A DNA stretch of 40,530 bases, taken from IMG/VR virus record IMGVR_UViG_3300025131_000113, positions 1 through 40,530 of that record, one strand, 5' to 3'. The stretch comes from a virus. Of this stretch, positions 1 through 7,772 are shown one piece after another. Made by a program: the position numbers and the translations under genes. Under the pieces are notes generated by a model. That model did not search any database. It saw only the letters and a list, made by a program, of their open reading frames with translations, and had not been told where the DNA came from. Each line of letters opens with the position of its first letter. Position 1 is the first letter of the stretch.

Positions 1-78
1 CCCAGTTGTCGAGGCGATATTTATAACCTTAAAACCATTCTCTGAACGAACGGCTCCGTTGAAAGTTGTGTTAGCCAT
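1..78 (-). CDS. Partial structural protein gene downstream of the capsid gene
   Basis: The first 26 codons of a gene that runs off the left edge. It begins MANTTFNGAVRSENGF and has a strong ribosome binding site (AAGGAGG on the minus strand at 86-92) seven bases before the ATG. It follows the major capsid gene but is separated from it by a hairpin terminator, so it may have its own expression level. Small proteins with this kind of N-terminus are common after the capsid gene in marine phages. I cannot name a function; a virion component is an inference from position. Confidence 0.75.
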   Translation of the reverse strand, partial: MANTTFNGAVRSENGFKVINIASTTG

Positions 79-89
79 TTGGCTACCTC

Positions 90-122
90 CTTACAAAGGT
101 CTTTGCCCTAGAGTCTTGTAAG
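90..122 (-). promoter_or_regulatory. Inverted repeat overlapping the ribosome binding site
   Basis: CTTACAA (90-96) and TTGTAAG (116-122) form a 7-bp inverted repeat. Read on the minus strand, the 3' arm contains the first three bases of the AAGGAGG ribosome binding site of the gene starting at 78. It could tune translation of that gene. The stem is short, so this is tentative. Confidence 0.3.
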
Positions 123-168
123 CGTCTGCTAGGCCAGTCGCTAGGGCTATAAAATCCTAGATGATAGA

Positions 169-194
169 AAGGGGGAGGGTTGCCCCTCCCCCTT
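169..194 (-). terminator. Terminator after the major capsid gene
   Basis: A perfect 11-bp stem (169-179 with 184-194, G/C rich) closed by a four-base loop that reads GCAA on the minus strand, a stable GNRA tetraloop. It is followed by a weak T-rich stretch (TTTCTATC). It lies just after the capsid stop codon and before the next gene, so it probably ends or attenuates the head transcript. Confidence 0.8.
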
Positions 195-200
195 GATCTT

Positions 201-1109
201 TTATGCGCCAGGAGATCCAAATACGCAACGTGGATCCGACCACCCAAAGCTATAACGCTCGCGGGCTTTAAACCTCACATTACCAGTATCGAAATCACCT
301 TCCATCTTAGTGGACATCGGCATCCGCTCAAAGTGGATAAATCCTCTTGGAGCATCGGTTTTGATAAACCATGCGTCAGTATCCGTAAGATAGTGGTTAA
401 CGACATAGCCTTGCGGAAGCATTCCCATGTTCCGCGTAGCATTAATGTCATTATCCGCCGTACCTGGACGAAGAGTGGATTCAAGAAGACGATCCGCCAC
501 GAACTGTAGCGCGGGAGGAACAACCATCTTTTGGCCACGTACCGAGACTTTAAGGCCGCGCTCATCGACAAAAGCTGCGATGTCAATAAGAGCATTCTCA
601 AGGCTCGTTTCGTTCAAGTCAGCAGCCGTGCTAGGCTCGTTGCGAAGATCATTGTTATTCACAAGAGGATGATCCGTAGCACAAAGCTCCTTAGCATCGC
701 CGCCCGTATACGAGCTATCAAAAGCATTATTCAAGGTAGCTGCACCCTTCACCTGTTTGGTGTTGGCCATGCTACGCGCCAAAGCTTTCGTATAACGGGA
801 TGCTAATCGGTCATAGAGATTATCCTCGATTGCTTCTTCCGTAATGGAGAAAGCAAGCGCGATAGTCTCATGCGTATACCTCGCAGTATACGCTTCTTGC
901 GCATCATCAAATGAAATCGCCGATCCTTCCGATTTGACGGGTGCTGACCCGAAACCGGAAAGCATGACCTCCTCCTCAAATGCGCGTTCTGAGGATTCAG
1001 TATCATAAATCTCGGCAGATTCGTTGTCATACCTGGCGTACTCAAGTCCAAACAAGGCATTGAGGCCAGGCTCTAGCTCTTTAGCTAATTGAGCTCTACT
1101 AATAGCCAT
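201..1109 (-). CDS. Major capsid protein (Mu gpT-like / HK97-fold head protein)
   Basis: A 302-residue protein that should form the icosahedral shell. Length and character fit a phage major head subunit: an N-terminal helical region, a central acidic segment (AAFVDERGLKVSVRGQ) and a C-terminal stretch rich in aromatic and basic residues (KARERYSFGWSDPR) like that of Mu gpT-type head proteins. The ATG at 1107-1109 has a GGAGGG ribosome binding site. It follows a decoration-like protein and the scaffold, the standard order for a head module, and is followed by a strong terminator. The capsid call is firm from context; the exact subfamily is less sure. Confidence 0.85.
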   Translation of the reverse strand: MAISRAQLAKELEPGLNALFGLEYARYDNESAEIYDTESSERAFEEEVMLSGFGSAPVKSEGSAISFDDAQEAYTARYTHETIALAFSITEEAIEDNLYDRLASRYTKALARSMANTKQVKGAATLNNAFDSSYTGGDAKELCATDHPLVNNNDLRNEPSTAADLNETSLENALIDIAAFVDERGLKVSVRGQKMVVPPALQFVADRLLESTLRPGTADNDINATRNMGMLPQGYVVNHYLTDTDAWFIKTDAPRGFIHFERMPMSTKMEGDFDTGNVRFKARERYSFGWSDPRCVFGSPGA

Positions 1110-1122
1110 CTCTCAAACCCTC

Positions 1123-1767
1123 CTATACGCCAGTGGTTGAAGGCGTACCAGCCGCAATAGCACCGTTATTGCTATTGAAGTGGTTATTCAACCTAACAAT
1201 TGCCCCGATACCAGCCGCTGTGAAATCAGCATTCTCTGGATCATCAAGCCAACCCACAATCCGCATTTGCAGAGCGGCTGTGGTGTTAATCGTGCTGATT
1301 GCCAAGCGACCAAGGGACACACCAGTAGCGTCTGTCCCTGTGATAGCCGTTGAGAAGTTTGCATTAGCAAAAACTGCGGCGCGAGCCGTAGCCTTGCTCG
1401 TCCAAGTCGCATCCGTTGCAATAACATAAAGCTGCATTGGATCGTCATTGACGTATGCTTTAACAGGATGATTGGAATCTGCCCCAGAACCAGGCCAGTA
1501 ATTACTCCAAACAGGTTTTCCAGTGGTACTAGACACATACTCACAACCCTGAAACACTCCCAGCATACCAACTGATCCACCAGCCGCAGCGCCTGGAGCG
1601 CCTATATAGCCAGTGGAAAGAGGAATCACAGGTTCGCCGTGATACAGCTTATCTGTGTTGCCGTTCGCAATTTCATACGCGGAGTATTGGGTCATACCAG
1701 TGGAATTAGACGCCGCGCCCTGTTTGCTCAAAGGGCGAAGGCCAAAGCTTCCATTGCTATTTGCCAT
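1123..1767 (-). CDS. Putative head decoration or capsid-associated protein
   Basis: A 214-residue protein, rich in Gly, Ala, Ser, Thr and Asn, with almost no charged clusters. This composition is typical of beta-rich virion surface proteins. It has clear repeats of small residues (for example GAPGAAAGGSVG) and an Asn/Gly-rich C-terminus. It lies 13 bases upstream of the capsid gene and 11 bases downstream of the previous gene, with ribosome binding site AGGAGC. A decoration or cement role is inferred from position and composition only. Confidence 0.6.
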   Translation of the reverse strand: MANSNGSFGLRPLSKQGAASNSTGMTQYSAYEIANGNTDKLYHGEPVIPLSTGYIGAPGAAAGGSVGMLGVFQGCEYVSSTTGKPVWSNYWPGSGADSNHPVKAYVNDDPMQLYVIATDATWTSKATARAAVFANANFSTAITGTDATGVSLGRLAISTINTTAALQMRIVGWLDDPENADFTAAGIGAIVRLNNHFNSNNGAIAAGTPSTTGV

Positions 1768-1778
1768 CTACATTGCTC

Positions 1779-2267
1779 CTAGTCCTCTTCTTTTTGAGGA
1801 CCACCAAAAGTTACACGAGAGTGCCGATCAGGTTTACTGATAGGCATCGCCGGATGTTGTTCACGCGCTAAGTCGTTATCAACAGCCGTCATTTGATTGC
1901 GAGTCATGCTCTGAAAATATTCTTTGCGTTCCTCGACAACCTCAACGGGGATCTTGGCAAGCAATAATCCTCCTACCCCAATAACGCCGGCATGTTTGCC
2001 GTCTTCGATGGTCGGTATCTCAAAGTCTGGGTATTCTTCACCGCGTACCAACTCCCAGCCTTCACGGCTGCGAGCCGCTACATTCTTGCGGTCATCAAAA
2101 CCCATAACTTCTGCCCGAATCCACCTATGGCGAAAACCTTCCGGTGCAGGCGGTGCGTCCAACATGGACGGGGGCTTCCAAGGTTCCCTGCGCGCTTGAT
2201 TTGCGCGTGTGCTGTTACTCCGAGGCGTTCTCGTAGACTTTTGGAGAGCTGTGTTCTCTGTTGTCAT
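1779..2267 (-). CDS. Hypothetical head-module protein
   Basis: A protein of 162 residues starting at the ATG at 2265-2267, preceded by GAGGG; the TTG two codons further upstream overlaps the previous stop and is less likely. The N-terminus is basic and Pro-rich (REPWKPPSMLDAPPAPEGF). A middle segment (RHRWIRAEVMGFDDRKNVAARSREGW, residues about 45-70) is followed by a hydrophobic stretch, VIGVGGLLLAKIPVEVVEER. Its place between scaffold and decoration genes suggests a role in head assembly. I do not recognise a named family. Confidence 0.6.
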   Translation of the reverse strand: MTTENTALQKSTRTPRSNSTRANQARREPWKPPSMLDAPPAPEGFRHRWIRAEVMGFDDRKNVAARSREGWELVRGEEYPDFEIPTIEDGKHAGVIGVGGLLLAKIPVEVVEERKEYFQSMTRNQMTAVDNDLAREQHPAMPISKPDRHSRVTFGGPQKEED

Positions 2268-2269
2268 GA

Positions 2270-3145
2270 TCAATCCCTCACATATTTTGCGTATTCTTCA
2301 AGCGGCACATTGAGCCTTTTTGCAATCGCAACTTGAGAGGGCGTTAATCGCACAGTTTTTCGTCCACTTCTGTTGCGGGATGCGGAAGCTTCGGCTGACG
2401 CAACCTTCTTGCTTCCCCCGTTTGACGAAGATTTCTTACCAAGTTTATGAGGAAACTCGGCAACCATTCTTTTGTCAAGTTCAGCATAATACTCATCGGA
2501 TTGAGGATCAAACCCCTCATCCTCTATTAACCGCCTATGAACTCCAAAAGCGGCATATGTCATAACTTCATCCTGCCCAAACCAGTCATGCGTTGCTGCC
2601 CAAGCTTCTGCTTTAGGATCAGCTTTAGCCGGTGGTTGTGGAGGAGGTACTGGAGTTGTTTGTTGAGGAGCCTGCGTTCGCACTGCTTTTTGCTGCGCAG
2701 CCGCCAATCTTCCCTTCTCAGCGGATAATGCTGCCAACGCTTCTTGCGCTTCGACAATCTTATCTACATCACCATTTTCATGGGCTTCTTTGAGAAGACG
2801 TTTAGCCGAATCAAGCTGGGAGGTTACTCGACCACCAAATTGCTCTTGATATCCTTTATCGAGGGATTCAAGTCTACCCTTTAGCGAATCGTTTTCCTGT
2901 TTGACATTCTGGGCATACTCAACCGCCGTCTGTTTTTGACGTTCTTCTTCCCTAAATCTCTTTGTCAGCTTGTCAATACGGGATTTAACACCGGCGCTGT
3001 ATTCTTCGAGTTCCTCTTCATTTTCTTCTTGAGGAACTTGCTCTGTCTCTTGAGATGTCTCTTTAGAAGCATCTTCTTGTGGAATATCTACATCAACGGG
3101 CGATTCGTCTGAATCACCTACTTCAATGGGTTTTTCCTCTGGCAT
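2270..3145 (-). CDS. Capsid assembly scaffolding protein
   Basis: A 291-residue, strongly acidic protein. The first 50 residues are almost all Asp, Glu, Pro, Ser and Gln. A long predicted coiled coil follows (residues about 55-150, with RIDKLTKRFREEER and QLDSAKRLLKEAHENG), then a Pro/Gln-rich linker, and a basic C-terminus (KLGKKSSSNGGSKK). An acidic head, coiled-coil body and basic tail are the hallmark of T7 gp9-like and other phage scaffolds, which bind the inside of the procapsid and then leave. It sits between the co-chaperonin gene and the capsid genes, as expected. Confidence 0.75.
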   Translation of the reverse strand: MPEEKPIEVGDSDESPVDVDIPQEDASKETSQETEQVPQEENEEELEEYSAGVKSRIDKLTKRFREEERQKQTAVEYAQNVKQENDSLKGRLESLDKGYQEQFGGRVTSQLDSAKRLLKEAHENGDVDKIVEAQEALAALSAEKGRLAAAQQKAVRTQAPQQTTPVPPPQPPAKADPKAEAWAATHDWFGQDEVMTYAAFGVHRRLIEDEGFDPQSDEYYAELDKRMVAEFPHKLGKKSSSNGGSKKVASAEASASRNRSGRKTVRLTPSQVAIAKRLNVPLEEYAKYVRD

Positions 3146-3175
3146 GTCATCATTCCTAATTCCTCCTTCTCCTTT

Positions 3176-3643
3176 CTAGACATGTTTAATATCGTCAGGT
3201 TCCTTAATAGTCGAAATAACCTCGTCATCGTTGATTATACGGACTTCTCCTCCGTCAATCTTGAAACGAGCGCCCGCGTATCTGCCAATGCAGATCCACT
3301 GGCCTTCCTTGCACCATGGGGAACAGTCTGGTCCAAACTTACCTTCATCCTGATACGCCAATGGTCCAACTTTAAGAACATAGGCAACAACAGTTGCCAA
3401 TGCCTCACGATCTCTTGTTTGATCTGGGATATGAATGCCGCCGTCAGTCGTGGCTTTGCCAGCATAAGGCATTACAAGAATACGCCAGCCGGTTGGCTGC
3501 GGAAGACGCTCACTTAGGGATAAATCAAGTAAGGAAGGATCTAAGACCTTATCTTCCTGGTTTACATACGCAGAGGCCACAGCTTCTTTTTTCTGTTTTT
3601 CTTTCTTAGCTATGTGATCAGGAACATATAAAGTCTTGCTCAT
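3176..3643 (-). CDS. GroES-like co-chaperonin (Cpn10)
   Basis: A 155-residue protein whose residues 45-148 follow the Cpn10 fold: a start like LPQPTGWRILVMPY, a mobile-loop region at 62-78 holding GGIHIPD (the I-H-I hydrophobic tripeptide corresponds to the GroEL-contacting loop of GroES), VVAYVLKVGP, then GQWICIGRYAGARFKIDGGEVRIINDDEVI. An extra N-terminal 45-residue basic/acidic extension and a Cys-containing insert (DCSPWCKEG, 106-114) are not in bacterial GroES. T4 gp31 is the known precedent: it replaces GroES so that GroEL can fold the phage capsid protein. The neighbouring scaffold and capsid genes fit this. It overlaps the upstream gene by 4 bases (ATGA). Confidence 0.8.
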   Translation of the reverse strand: MSKTLYVPDHIAKKEKQKKEAVASAYVNQEDKVLDPSLLDLSLSERLPQPTGWRILVMPYAGKATTDGGIHIPDQTRDREALATVVAYVLKVGPLAYQDEGKFGPDCSPWCKEGQWICIGRYAGARFKIDGGEVRIINDDEVISTIKEPDDIKHV

Positions 3644-3834
3644 TCGTCCTCCGTTTTCTGCAACTGATCTTTTATCTCACGCTCAGAGAACTCAAGTCCC
3701 TGAAGTTCTCCGACCAGTTGTTTGTATGTTTCCATGCTCTTTGGGCTACCTTGGAGAATAGCTTCCTGCGTGAGAGATATTCTCTCCTGAATAGCTTTCA
3801 GTAAGGAATACGCGAAAGTTGTCGGATCCGCCAT
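3640..3834 (-). CDS. Small hypothetical helical protein
   Basis: A 64-residue protein, mostly helical, with heptad-like spacing (LLKAIQERISLTQEAIL, then ELQGLEFSEREIKDQL). Its stop overlaps the start of the GroES-like gene (ATGA), so the two are probably translationally coupled. Small coiled-coil proteins of this size are common between portal and scaffold genes. Function unknown. Confidence 0.65.
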   Translation of the reverse strand: MADPTTFAYSLLKAIQERISLTQEAILQGSPKSMETYKQLVGELQGLEFSEREIKDQLQKTEDE

Positions 3835-3837
3835 ACT

Positions 3838-4215
3838 TTAATAAGAACCGCTGAATCTTTTGCCACGAACCGCGCCGCCTTTGGCGTATTTAACAGGGCC
3901 GCGATTGGTGAAGTTCATGCCGCCCTGCCTATAGCCAAGTTCGTCTACAACACCACCCATATTCATACCTTCTGGTATGTCCAAATCTTTACGAGCCTGC
4001 GCTTTCTGTTCAGGGGTCGCATTTTTCAACACCTGTTCTGAATGCGCTTTATCATAAAGATCCGGATCTTCAGAATTCAAAATCCCCATAGATTCCACTA
4101 CGTCTGCACCCGTAGGATTTTTCGGCGCGGAAGCTTTAGCCGCAGCCTTTATACCCGGCTCATCGTAAGAAAACTTTGTCACTTCACCAGTCTCTTCGTC
4201 AGTAACTTCAGGCAT
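3838..4215 (-). CDS. Hypothetical protein with GG-rich C-terminus
   Basis: A protein of 125 residues if started at the ATG at 4213-4215, which has a clean AAGGAG ribosome binding site (4221-4230 region). Longer versions would overlap the upstream gene. The N-terminus is acidic (MPEVTDEETGEVTKFSYDEPG). The C-terminus has repeated double glycines (MGGVVDELGYRQGGMNF, then YAKGGAVRGK). The same GG-x-x-[FY]-x-x-GG style is seen in two giant virion proteins at the right end of the window, so this is probably a virion component. Function unknown. Confidence 0.65.
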   Translation of the reverse strand: MPEVTDEETGEVTKFSYDEPGIKAAAKASAPKNPTGADVVESMGILNSEDPDLYDKAHSEQVLKNATPEQKAQARKDLDIPEGMNMGGVVDELGYRQGGMNFTNRGPVKYAKGGAVRGKRFSGSY

Positions 4216-4228
4216 CAGCAGGTTCTCC

Positions 4229-4474
4229 TTATTTACGGAAACGTATTTTGACGGCAGGACCACCATCATTATCCTTTAAATATTCAATAAGACTATAACC
4301 TCTAAGGCCAGGGCCGGGTGCCGCTCTTTTGATTTCGACTCCTACCCCTTTGGCTTTTCGGGCCACGTGCCGCTTCATCTGGGCTATGCGGACAGCCTTT
4401 CTCGCTTCTCGAGCCTTTTTCTCTGATCTTTCACGCTGTTCACGAGCCGCTTTTAACGCCGCAGTTTCAGTCAT
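4229..4474 (-). CDS. Small basic protein with YLKDNDGG tail motif
   Basis: An 81-residue protein starting at the ATG at 4472-4474, right after the previous stop; an upstream in-frame ATG would overlap that gene. A highly charged, probably helical N-terminal half (AAREQRERSEKKAREARK) is followed by a basic Pro/Gly segment and the sequence SLIEYLKDNDGG. A near-identical motif (YLRENDGG) ends the neighbouring small gene at 4740-4934. The two may be diverged copies. No family recognised. Confidence 0.6.
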   Translation of the reverse strand: MTETAALKAAREQRERSEKKAREARKAVRIAQMKRHVARKAKGVGVEIKRAAPGPGLRGYSLIEYLKDNDGGPAVKIRFRK

Positions 4475-4475
4475 T

Positions 4476-4721
4476 TTACTTTGACCCATTAAAACGGTCA
4501 CGCAAACTGTTTGTGAATTGCCACAGTGCGCTTACATTCTTTTCAGCTTGTTCCATCTTCGCTTCCAGCTTAACCACGCTCACATAGGTTTGCTTTTTTT
4601 CCAACTCTCGAAGGTCGCGTTGTAGCGCCTGAACTTGGGATTGTAAGCGCACGGCTACGACCAACGCGCCAACCACAAAGACTACCAGCGGAAGTAAGGT
4701 TTTGAGAAGATCCAATCCCAC
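4476..4721 (-). CDS. Small membrane-anchored coiled-coil protein
   Basis: An 81-residue protein with one transmembrane helix (residues about 8-25, LLPLVVFVVGALVVAV) and a following coiled coil (QSQVQALQRDLRELEKKQ onwards). The start is GTG, preceded by AGAGGG. An N-terminal anchor plus coiled coil is the layout of i-spanin-type or membrane-tethered phage proteins, but no partner outer-membrane lipoprotein was found nearby. It could also act with the holin gene about 3 kb upstream in the same operon. Role unproven. Confidence 0.6.
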   Translation of the reverse strand: MGLDLLKTLLPLVVFVVGALVVAVRLQSQVQALQRDLRELEKKQTYVSVVKLEAKMEQAEKNVSALWQFTNSLRDRFNGSK

Positions 4722-4739
4722 TCATTCGTCCCTCTTTGC

Positions 4740-4934
4740 TTAGCGTGTTGGCGTGTTCCCGGCTTTACCACCATCGTTTTCTCGTAGATAGGCATCCAGT
4801 TCTCGGCCACTTACATTCTTACGAGCCTCTCCCGTTTTTTTAGCTACGGCTCCTGATGCTCTAGCTTTCGCTCTTTCTTCTGTAACCATGCCCTTTTTGG
4901 GATTTAAGGTTATACGTCTAAGTCCTATTCCCAT
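4740..4934 (-). CDS. Small basic protein with YLRENDGG tail motif
   Basis: A 64-residue, Lys/Arg-rich protein (RRITLNPKKG, AKARASGAVAKKTGEARK) ending in ELDAYLRENDGGKAGN. Its start overlaps the previous stop by one base (TGATG), with AAGGAA as ribosome binding site. It shares the tail motif with the gene at 4229-4474 and, more weakly, with the one at 4934-5248 (FNNNDGKG). Possibly a nucleic-acid binding virion protein, judged only from charge. Confidence 0.6.
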   Translation of the reverse strand: MGIGLRRITLNPKKGMVTEERAKARASGAVAKKTGEARKNVSGRELDAYLRENDGGKAGNTPTR

Positions 4935-5248
4935 CAGAAAGTTCCTTTTCCATCGTTGTTGTTGAAGTAACGGCCACGGACCTGGGACTCGCTACCTTGG
5001 ATTAACTGCTCCGTGTCACTTTCGAGTTCCTTACGGCCCCATTCAACGGGAACATCTTCACTACCAAAGGTGACAACATAGACGTGACCGCCTTCCATGT
5101 ACCCAGCCGCGTCATTCTTCTTTTTCGCCTTAGTCATAAGACCCCTCACTTCCTGCTTTGGAATGTCCATTTGATCTGCCATTTGCGTAATCTTCCCTAA
5201 ATTCGATCTGTTCATGCCCTTTTCCTTAATTTGTTTCACGTGAAACAT
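4934..5248 (-). CDS. Hypothetical protein whose start overlaps a parS site
   Basis: A 104-residue protein if translated from 5248. The first codons read MFHVKQ because the ATG overlaps a perfect parS palindrome. The ATG also overlaps the stop of the upstream 43-residue gene (TAATG), which favours this start by coupling. A second in-frame ATG at 5215 has a better ribosome binding site (AAGGA, seven bases away) and would leave parS untranslated. Residues about 12-50 are helical and resemble a small helix-turn-helix (LGKITQMADQMDIPKQEVRG); the C-terminus ends RGRYFNNNDGKGTF. Function unknown. Confidence 0.6.
   Translation of the reverse strand: MFHVKQIKEKGMNRSNLGKITQMADQMDIPKQEVRGLMTKAKKKNDAAGYMEGGHVYVVTFGSEDVPVEWGRKELESDTEQLIQGSESQVRGRYFNNNDGKGTF
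5232..5247. promoter_or_regulatory. Perfect 16-bp parS (ParB-binding) palindrome
   Basis: TGTTTCACGTGAAACA at 5232-5247 is a perfect palindrome and matches the canonical bacterial chromosomal parS site that CTP-bound ParB loads on. No ParA or ParB gene is in the window, so a host ParB would be the reader. It sits inside the late operon, over the start codon of the gene at 4934-5248, the same arrangement (MFHVK...) seen at parS-bearing gene starts near bacterial par operons. Only one exact copy was found. Confidence 0.75.
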
Positions 5249-5379
5249 TACGCCTTTCTTTTTCGTTTAGCCCCATGCTTCTTGGCCAAATAGGCTTTAT
5301 ACGCTCTTTTAGCCGCCTTTAAGGTCTTATATACAGCACCGCCAAATGTCCACCCGCCTTTCACCTTACGGATAGGCAT
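5248..5379 (-). CDS. 43-residue basic protein between portal and parS gene
   Basis: An ORF of 43 codons that starts with an ATG overlapping the portal stop (TAATG) and ends with a TAA overlapping the next ATG (TAATG). The product begins MPIRKVKGGWTFGGAVYK and ends in a Lys/Arg-rich tail (AKKHGAKRKRKA). Small proteins beginning MP-[IV]-x-KVKGG are familiar in marine phage head modules. The double start-stop overlap and charge pattern support a real gene. Possibly DNA-binding; unproven. Confidence 0.65.
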   Translation of the reverse strand: MPIRKVKGGWTFGGAVYKTLKAAKRAYKAYLAKKHGAKRKRKA

Positions 5380-7772
5380 TAATTGCCGCGCCCCGCCGCT
5401 CCTTGTTGAATGCGCTCTCTATTCACTTCAGCGCGCAACAACGCAATATCTTCTTGAGAATCTATCTTTTCACGTGTCAAATCCTGTCTTTCATCTTCTT
5501 TTTCGACCTCAAACGCAAGTTTCTCGGAAAACTCACTAGCCTTACGCTGTACATCTGCCGCCTTGATATCCAATTCCTTGGAACGTAGCTGAACCAAGGG
5601 ATCGGTTTGCCCTTCTGGCGGTGGCATCAGTGCGGCCATTACTTCATCCGTATACTGAGCAATGTATTGAGCAACCTTGGCCTCAACATCCATCGGCGGC
5701 GGCTGCTGTCCCATTTGCGCTGCCTGTTGCGATGCAACTTGCATCTCAGCCATGGCGACACCTCTCGCCTTGTAGGCAATATGCTCACAAAGATGAGCCT
5801 GAAGAAGGGCAAAAATAGGCGGCGTCGAGGCTGGAATAGGCGTTTTCATAAACAAAATATGCGCCGTCATATGGGCATCATGATCCTGGGTCGGGAAAGC
5901 CTGTAAAGTCTCCTGAATAATGGAACGGGCGTTCTCGATTGCCGGATCTATGGGTTGCGGCGGTTTAGGCGTGGGCAAAAGAGCCTCTATGTTTTGGACC
6001 CCTATTGCCTCGTAAATTCTCCGATATGCTTCATAAAGATTGTGCATTTCCGGATTTGATTGCGCTAATTGTAACTGTGTCTGTGCCAAAGCCAGCCGCT
6101 GCGACATCGAAAAGATGTTGGGATCGGATACAGGAATGACATCAATGCGCTCATCAAAATCGGCCTGCTTGATCATGGCCTCTGCACCCCAGACATTATA
6201 GGGATACATCGGCGGCAGAGACTCGGCAAAAACCTTGCTTAACATACGGAATTCTTGTTTTTGCGCGTAATACAAACGCTTGTGAATTGCGGACATGACC
6301 TTTGAGCCACGCTCGAGAAGCGCTACCGTTGTTCCTACAGCGGCTTGCTGATTCCCATCTCCAACCTGTAAATCAGCAATTGCCGCAAAACGGCGCCCAG
6401 CATCAACAACAAACCCAAGAAGAGCCATTAATGTCTGGCTTGGCTCTTTGTACGGCAGCGGCAGAATACTCTCTCGAAGAGCTCCACCGGGAACATCAAT
6501 ATCGCGAAACTCACCGGGAGACAAAGGCTCGTCAGCATCACGGATGCGAATACCGCGAGCTTTAAAGCCAGCGGGAAGATTAGCAAGTGTTCCAGCATCG
6601 ATTAGCTGCCTTAGAATAGAGGTTGCAGAACGACCTAAACCCCCAATCATGTGCAACAGGCCGAAGCCGTAGAACCCAAGCCCAGGAAGAAATTTGTAAT
6701 GGGAGAAATACTGAAGCTTTCTGTAAAGCTCGTCTCCCTCACGCCAGTTGCGGCGAATAGATAAGATCTTAGAGCTACCCTCATCTATCGTCACAATATA
6801 TGGAAGCTTGATCCCCGTCTGTTCGCCGTCCAACGGACTTACATGCTCAAATCCGGGAAGATCCAACTCGGTATGGATTTCCAAAAGCGTACAGTCTTGA
6901 TCGTCTATGGTCTTATGTATTCCTGAGAGTTCCCGTTCCTTGTCGCGAACCTCATCTTCCTGTTCGTAAGGAACAAGATCTATTTCGCGATAAAACCCTC
7001 CAGCTTGAAACTTGCGGATATCGTTATCGCTCATACGTATGACATGAACTACACGGGATGCCGATGCCAGGTCGGTGGCGTTATAAGGAACAATTAAATC
7101 ATCCGCAGGAACAAACCGCGCAACGGCTCTATCCAGAATATCGTCGTAATAAACCTTCTTGAACGCGCTACCAGCCAGAGGAAGATAAAACAGCAGACGA
7201 TCCATCTCAGGGTCGTATTCCTCCATGACATGGATAATCTGATAATTCATAAACTCTTGAATACGTTGGGACTGTGCTTCCACCTCTGGGGTTGCCGCAC
7301 CGATGACTTGTGTTCTCACCGGCCCTGAACTGGGCAGAAGTTCCTTATAGGCTTGCGCCTGAAATTGCGTAACGGCTTCGGCAATAAGAGGATGTGTTAC
7401 ACCACTCGATCCACGGAAAGGCTCTTCACGCTGCTCGTATTTTATTCCTAGTAAATCCAAACCATCCTTGTAGGAGTCTTCCCAATCCTGCCGGCCACTC
7501 CTGTCTTCCTTATAAAGCCCAACGAGATCGCTGGAAATATCCATGAGAACCCTCTCATCGAGAATTTCCGCCAAATTCGCATCAGGCTCCGCTTGAAGCT
7601 GTTCCTGAATAGCGTCCTCAAAGTTAAGAACAACGGAACCATCTTCCTCTTCCAGCATCTCTGTCGGCTCTTGGATTTCCTCGACCTCAATCTCCTCGTC
7701 GGTCAATCCGCCCAGAGGCATTCCCTGTGAAGGGATTGCGTTGTCCAGTAAAGATGTTTGTCCTCTCGGCAT
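5379..7772 (-). CDS. Portal (head-tail connector) protein
   Basis: A 797-residue protein, the size of podovirus-type portals, which form the dodecameric ring at the unique vertex through which DNA enters and leaves. The N-terminal 80 residues are acidic. The core holds KEDRSGRQDWEDSYKDGLDL, then GSSGVTHPLIAEAV, a stem/wing region with GGLGRSATSILRQLID, and DVPGGALRESILPLPYKEP, all typical of portals. The C-terminal 150 residues are Gln/Ala-rich and coiled-coil forming, as in barrel extensions. It follows the holin and overlaps its stop by one base (TAATG); its own stop overlaps the next start. Confidence 0.85.
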   Translation of the reverse strand: MPRGQTSLLDNAIPSQGMPLGGLTDEEIEVEEIQEPTEMLEEEDGSVVLNFEDAIQEQLQAEPDANLAEILDERVLMDISSDLVGLYKEDRSGRQDWEDSYKDGLDLLGIKYEQREEPFRGSSGVTHPLIAEAVTQFQAQAYKELLPSSGPVRTQVIGAATPEVEAQSQRIQEFMNYQIIHVMEEYDPEMDRLLFYLPLAGSAFKKVYYDDILDRAVARFVPADDLIVPYNATDLASASRVVHVIRMSDNDIRKFQAGGFYREIDLVPYEQEDEVRDKERELSGIHKTIDDQDCTLLEIHTELDLPGFEHVSPLDGEQTGIKLPYIVTIDEGSSKILSIRRNWREGDELYRKLQYFSHYKFLPGLGFYGFGLLHMIGGLGRSATSILRQLIDAGTLANLPAGFKARGIRIRDADEPLSPGEFRDIDVPGGALRESILPLPYKEPSQTLMALLGFVVDAGRRFAAIADLQVGDGNQQAAVGTTVALLERGSKVMSAIHKRLYYAQKQEFRMLSKVFAESLPPMYPYNVWGAEAMIKQADFDERIDVIPVSDPNIFSMSQRLALAQTQLQLAQSNPEMHNLYEAYRRIYEAIGVQNIEALLPTPKPPQPIDPAIENARSIIQETLQAFPTQDHDAHMTAHILFMKTPIPASTPPIFALLQAHLCEHIAYKARGVAMAEMQVASQQAAQMGQQPPPMDVEAKVAQYIAQYTDEVMAALMPPPEGQTDPLVQLRSKELDIKAADVQRKASEFSEKLAFEVEKEDERQDLTREKIDSQEDIALLRAEVNRERIQQGAAGRGN

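Noticed and set aside
5467-5482. Second parS-like site (TTTTCACGTGTCAAA)
   Set aside because: Shares the CACGTG core but has several mismatches in the outer arms and lies in portal coding sequence.
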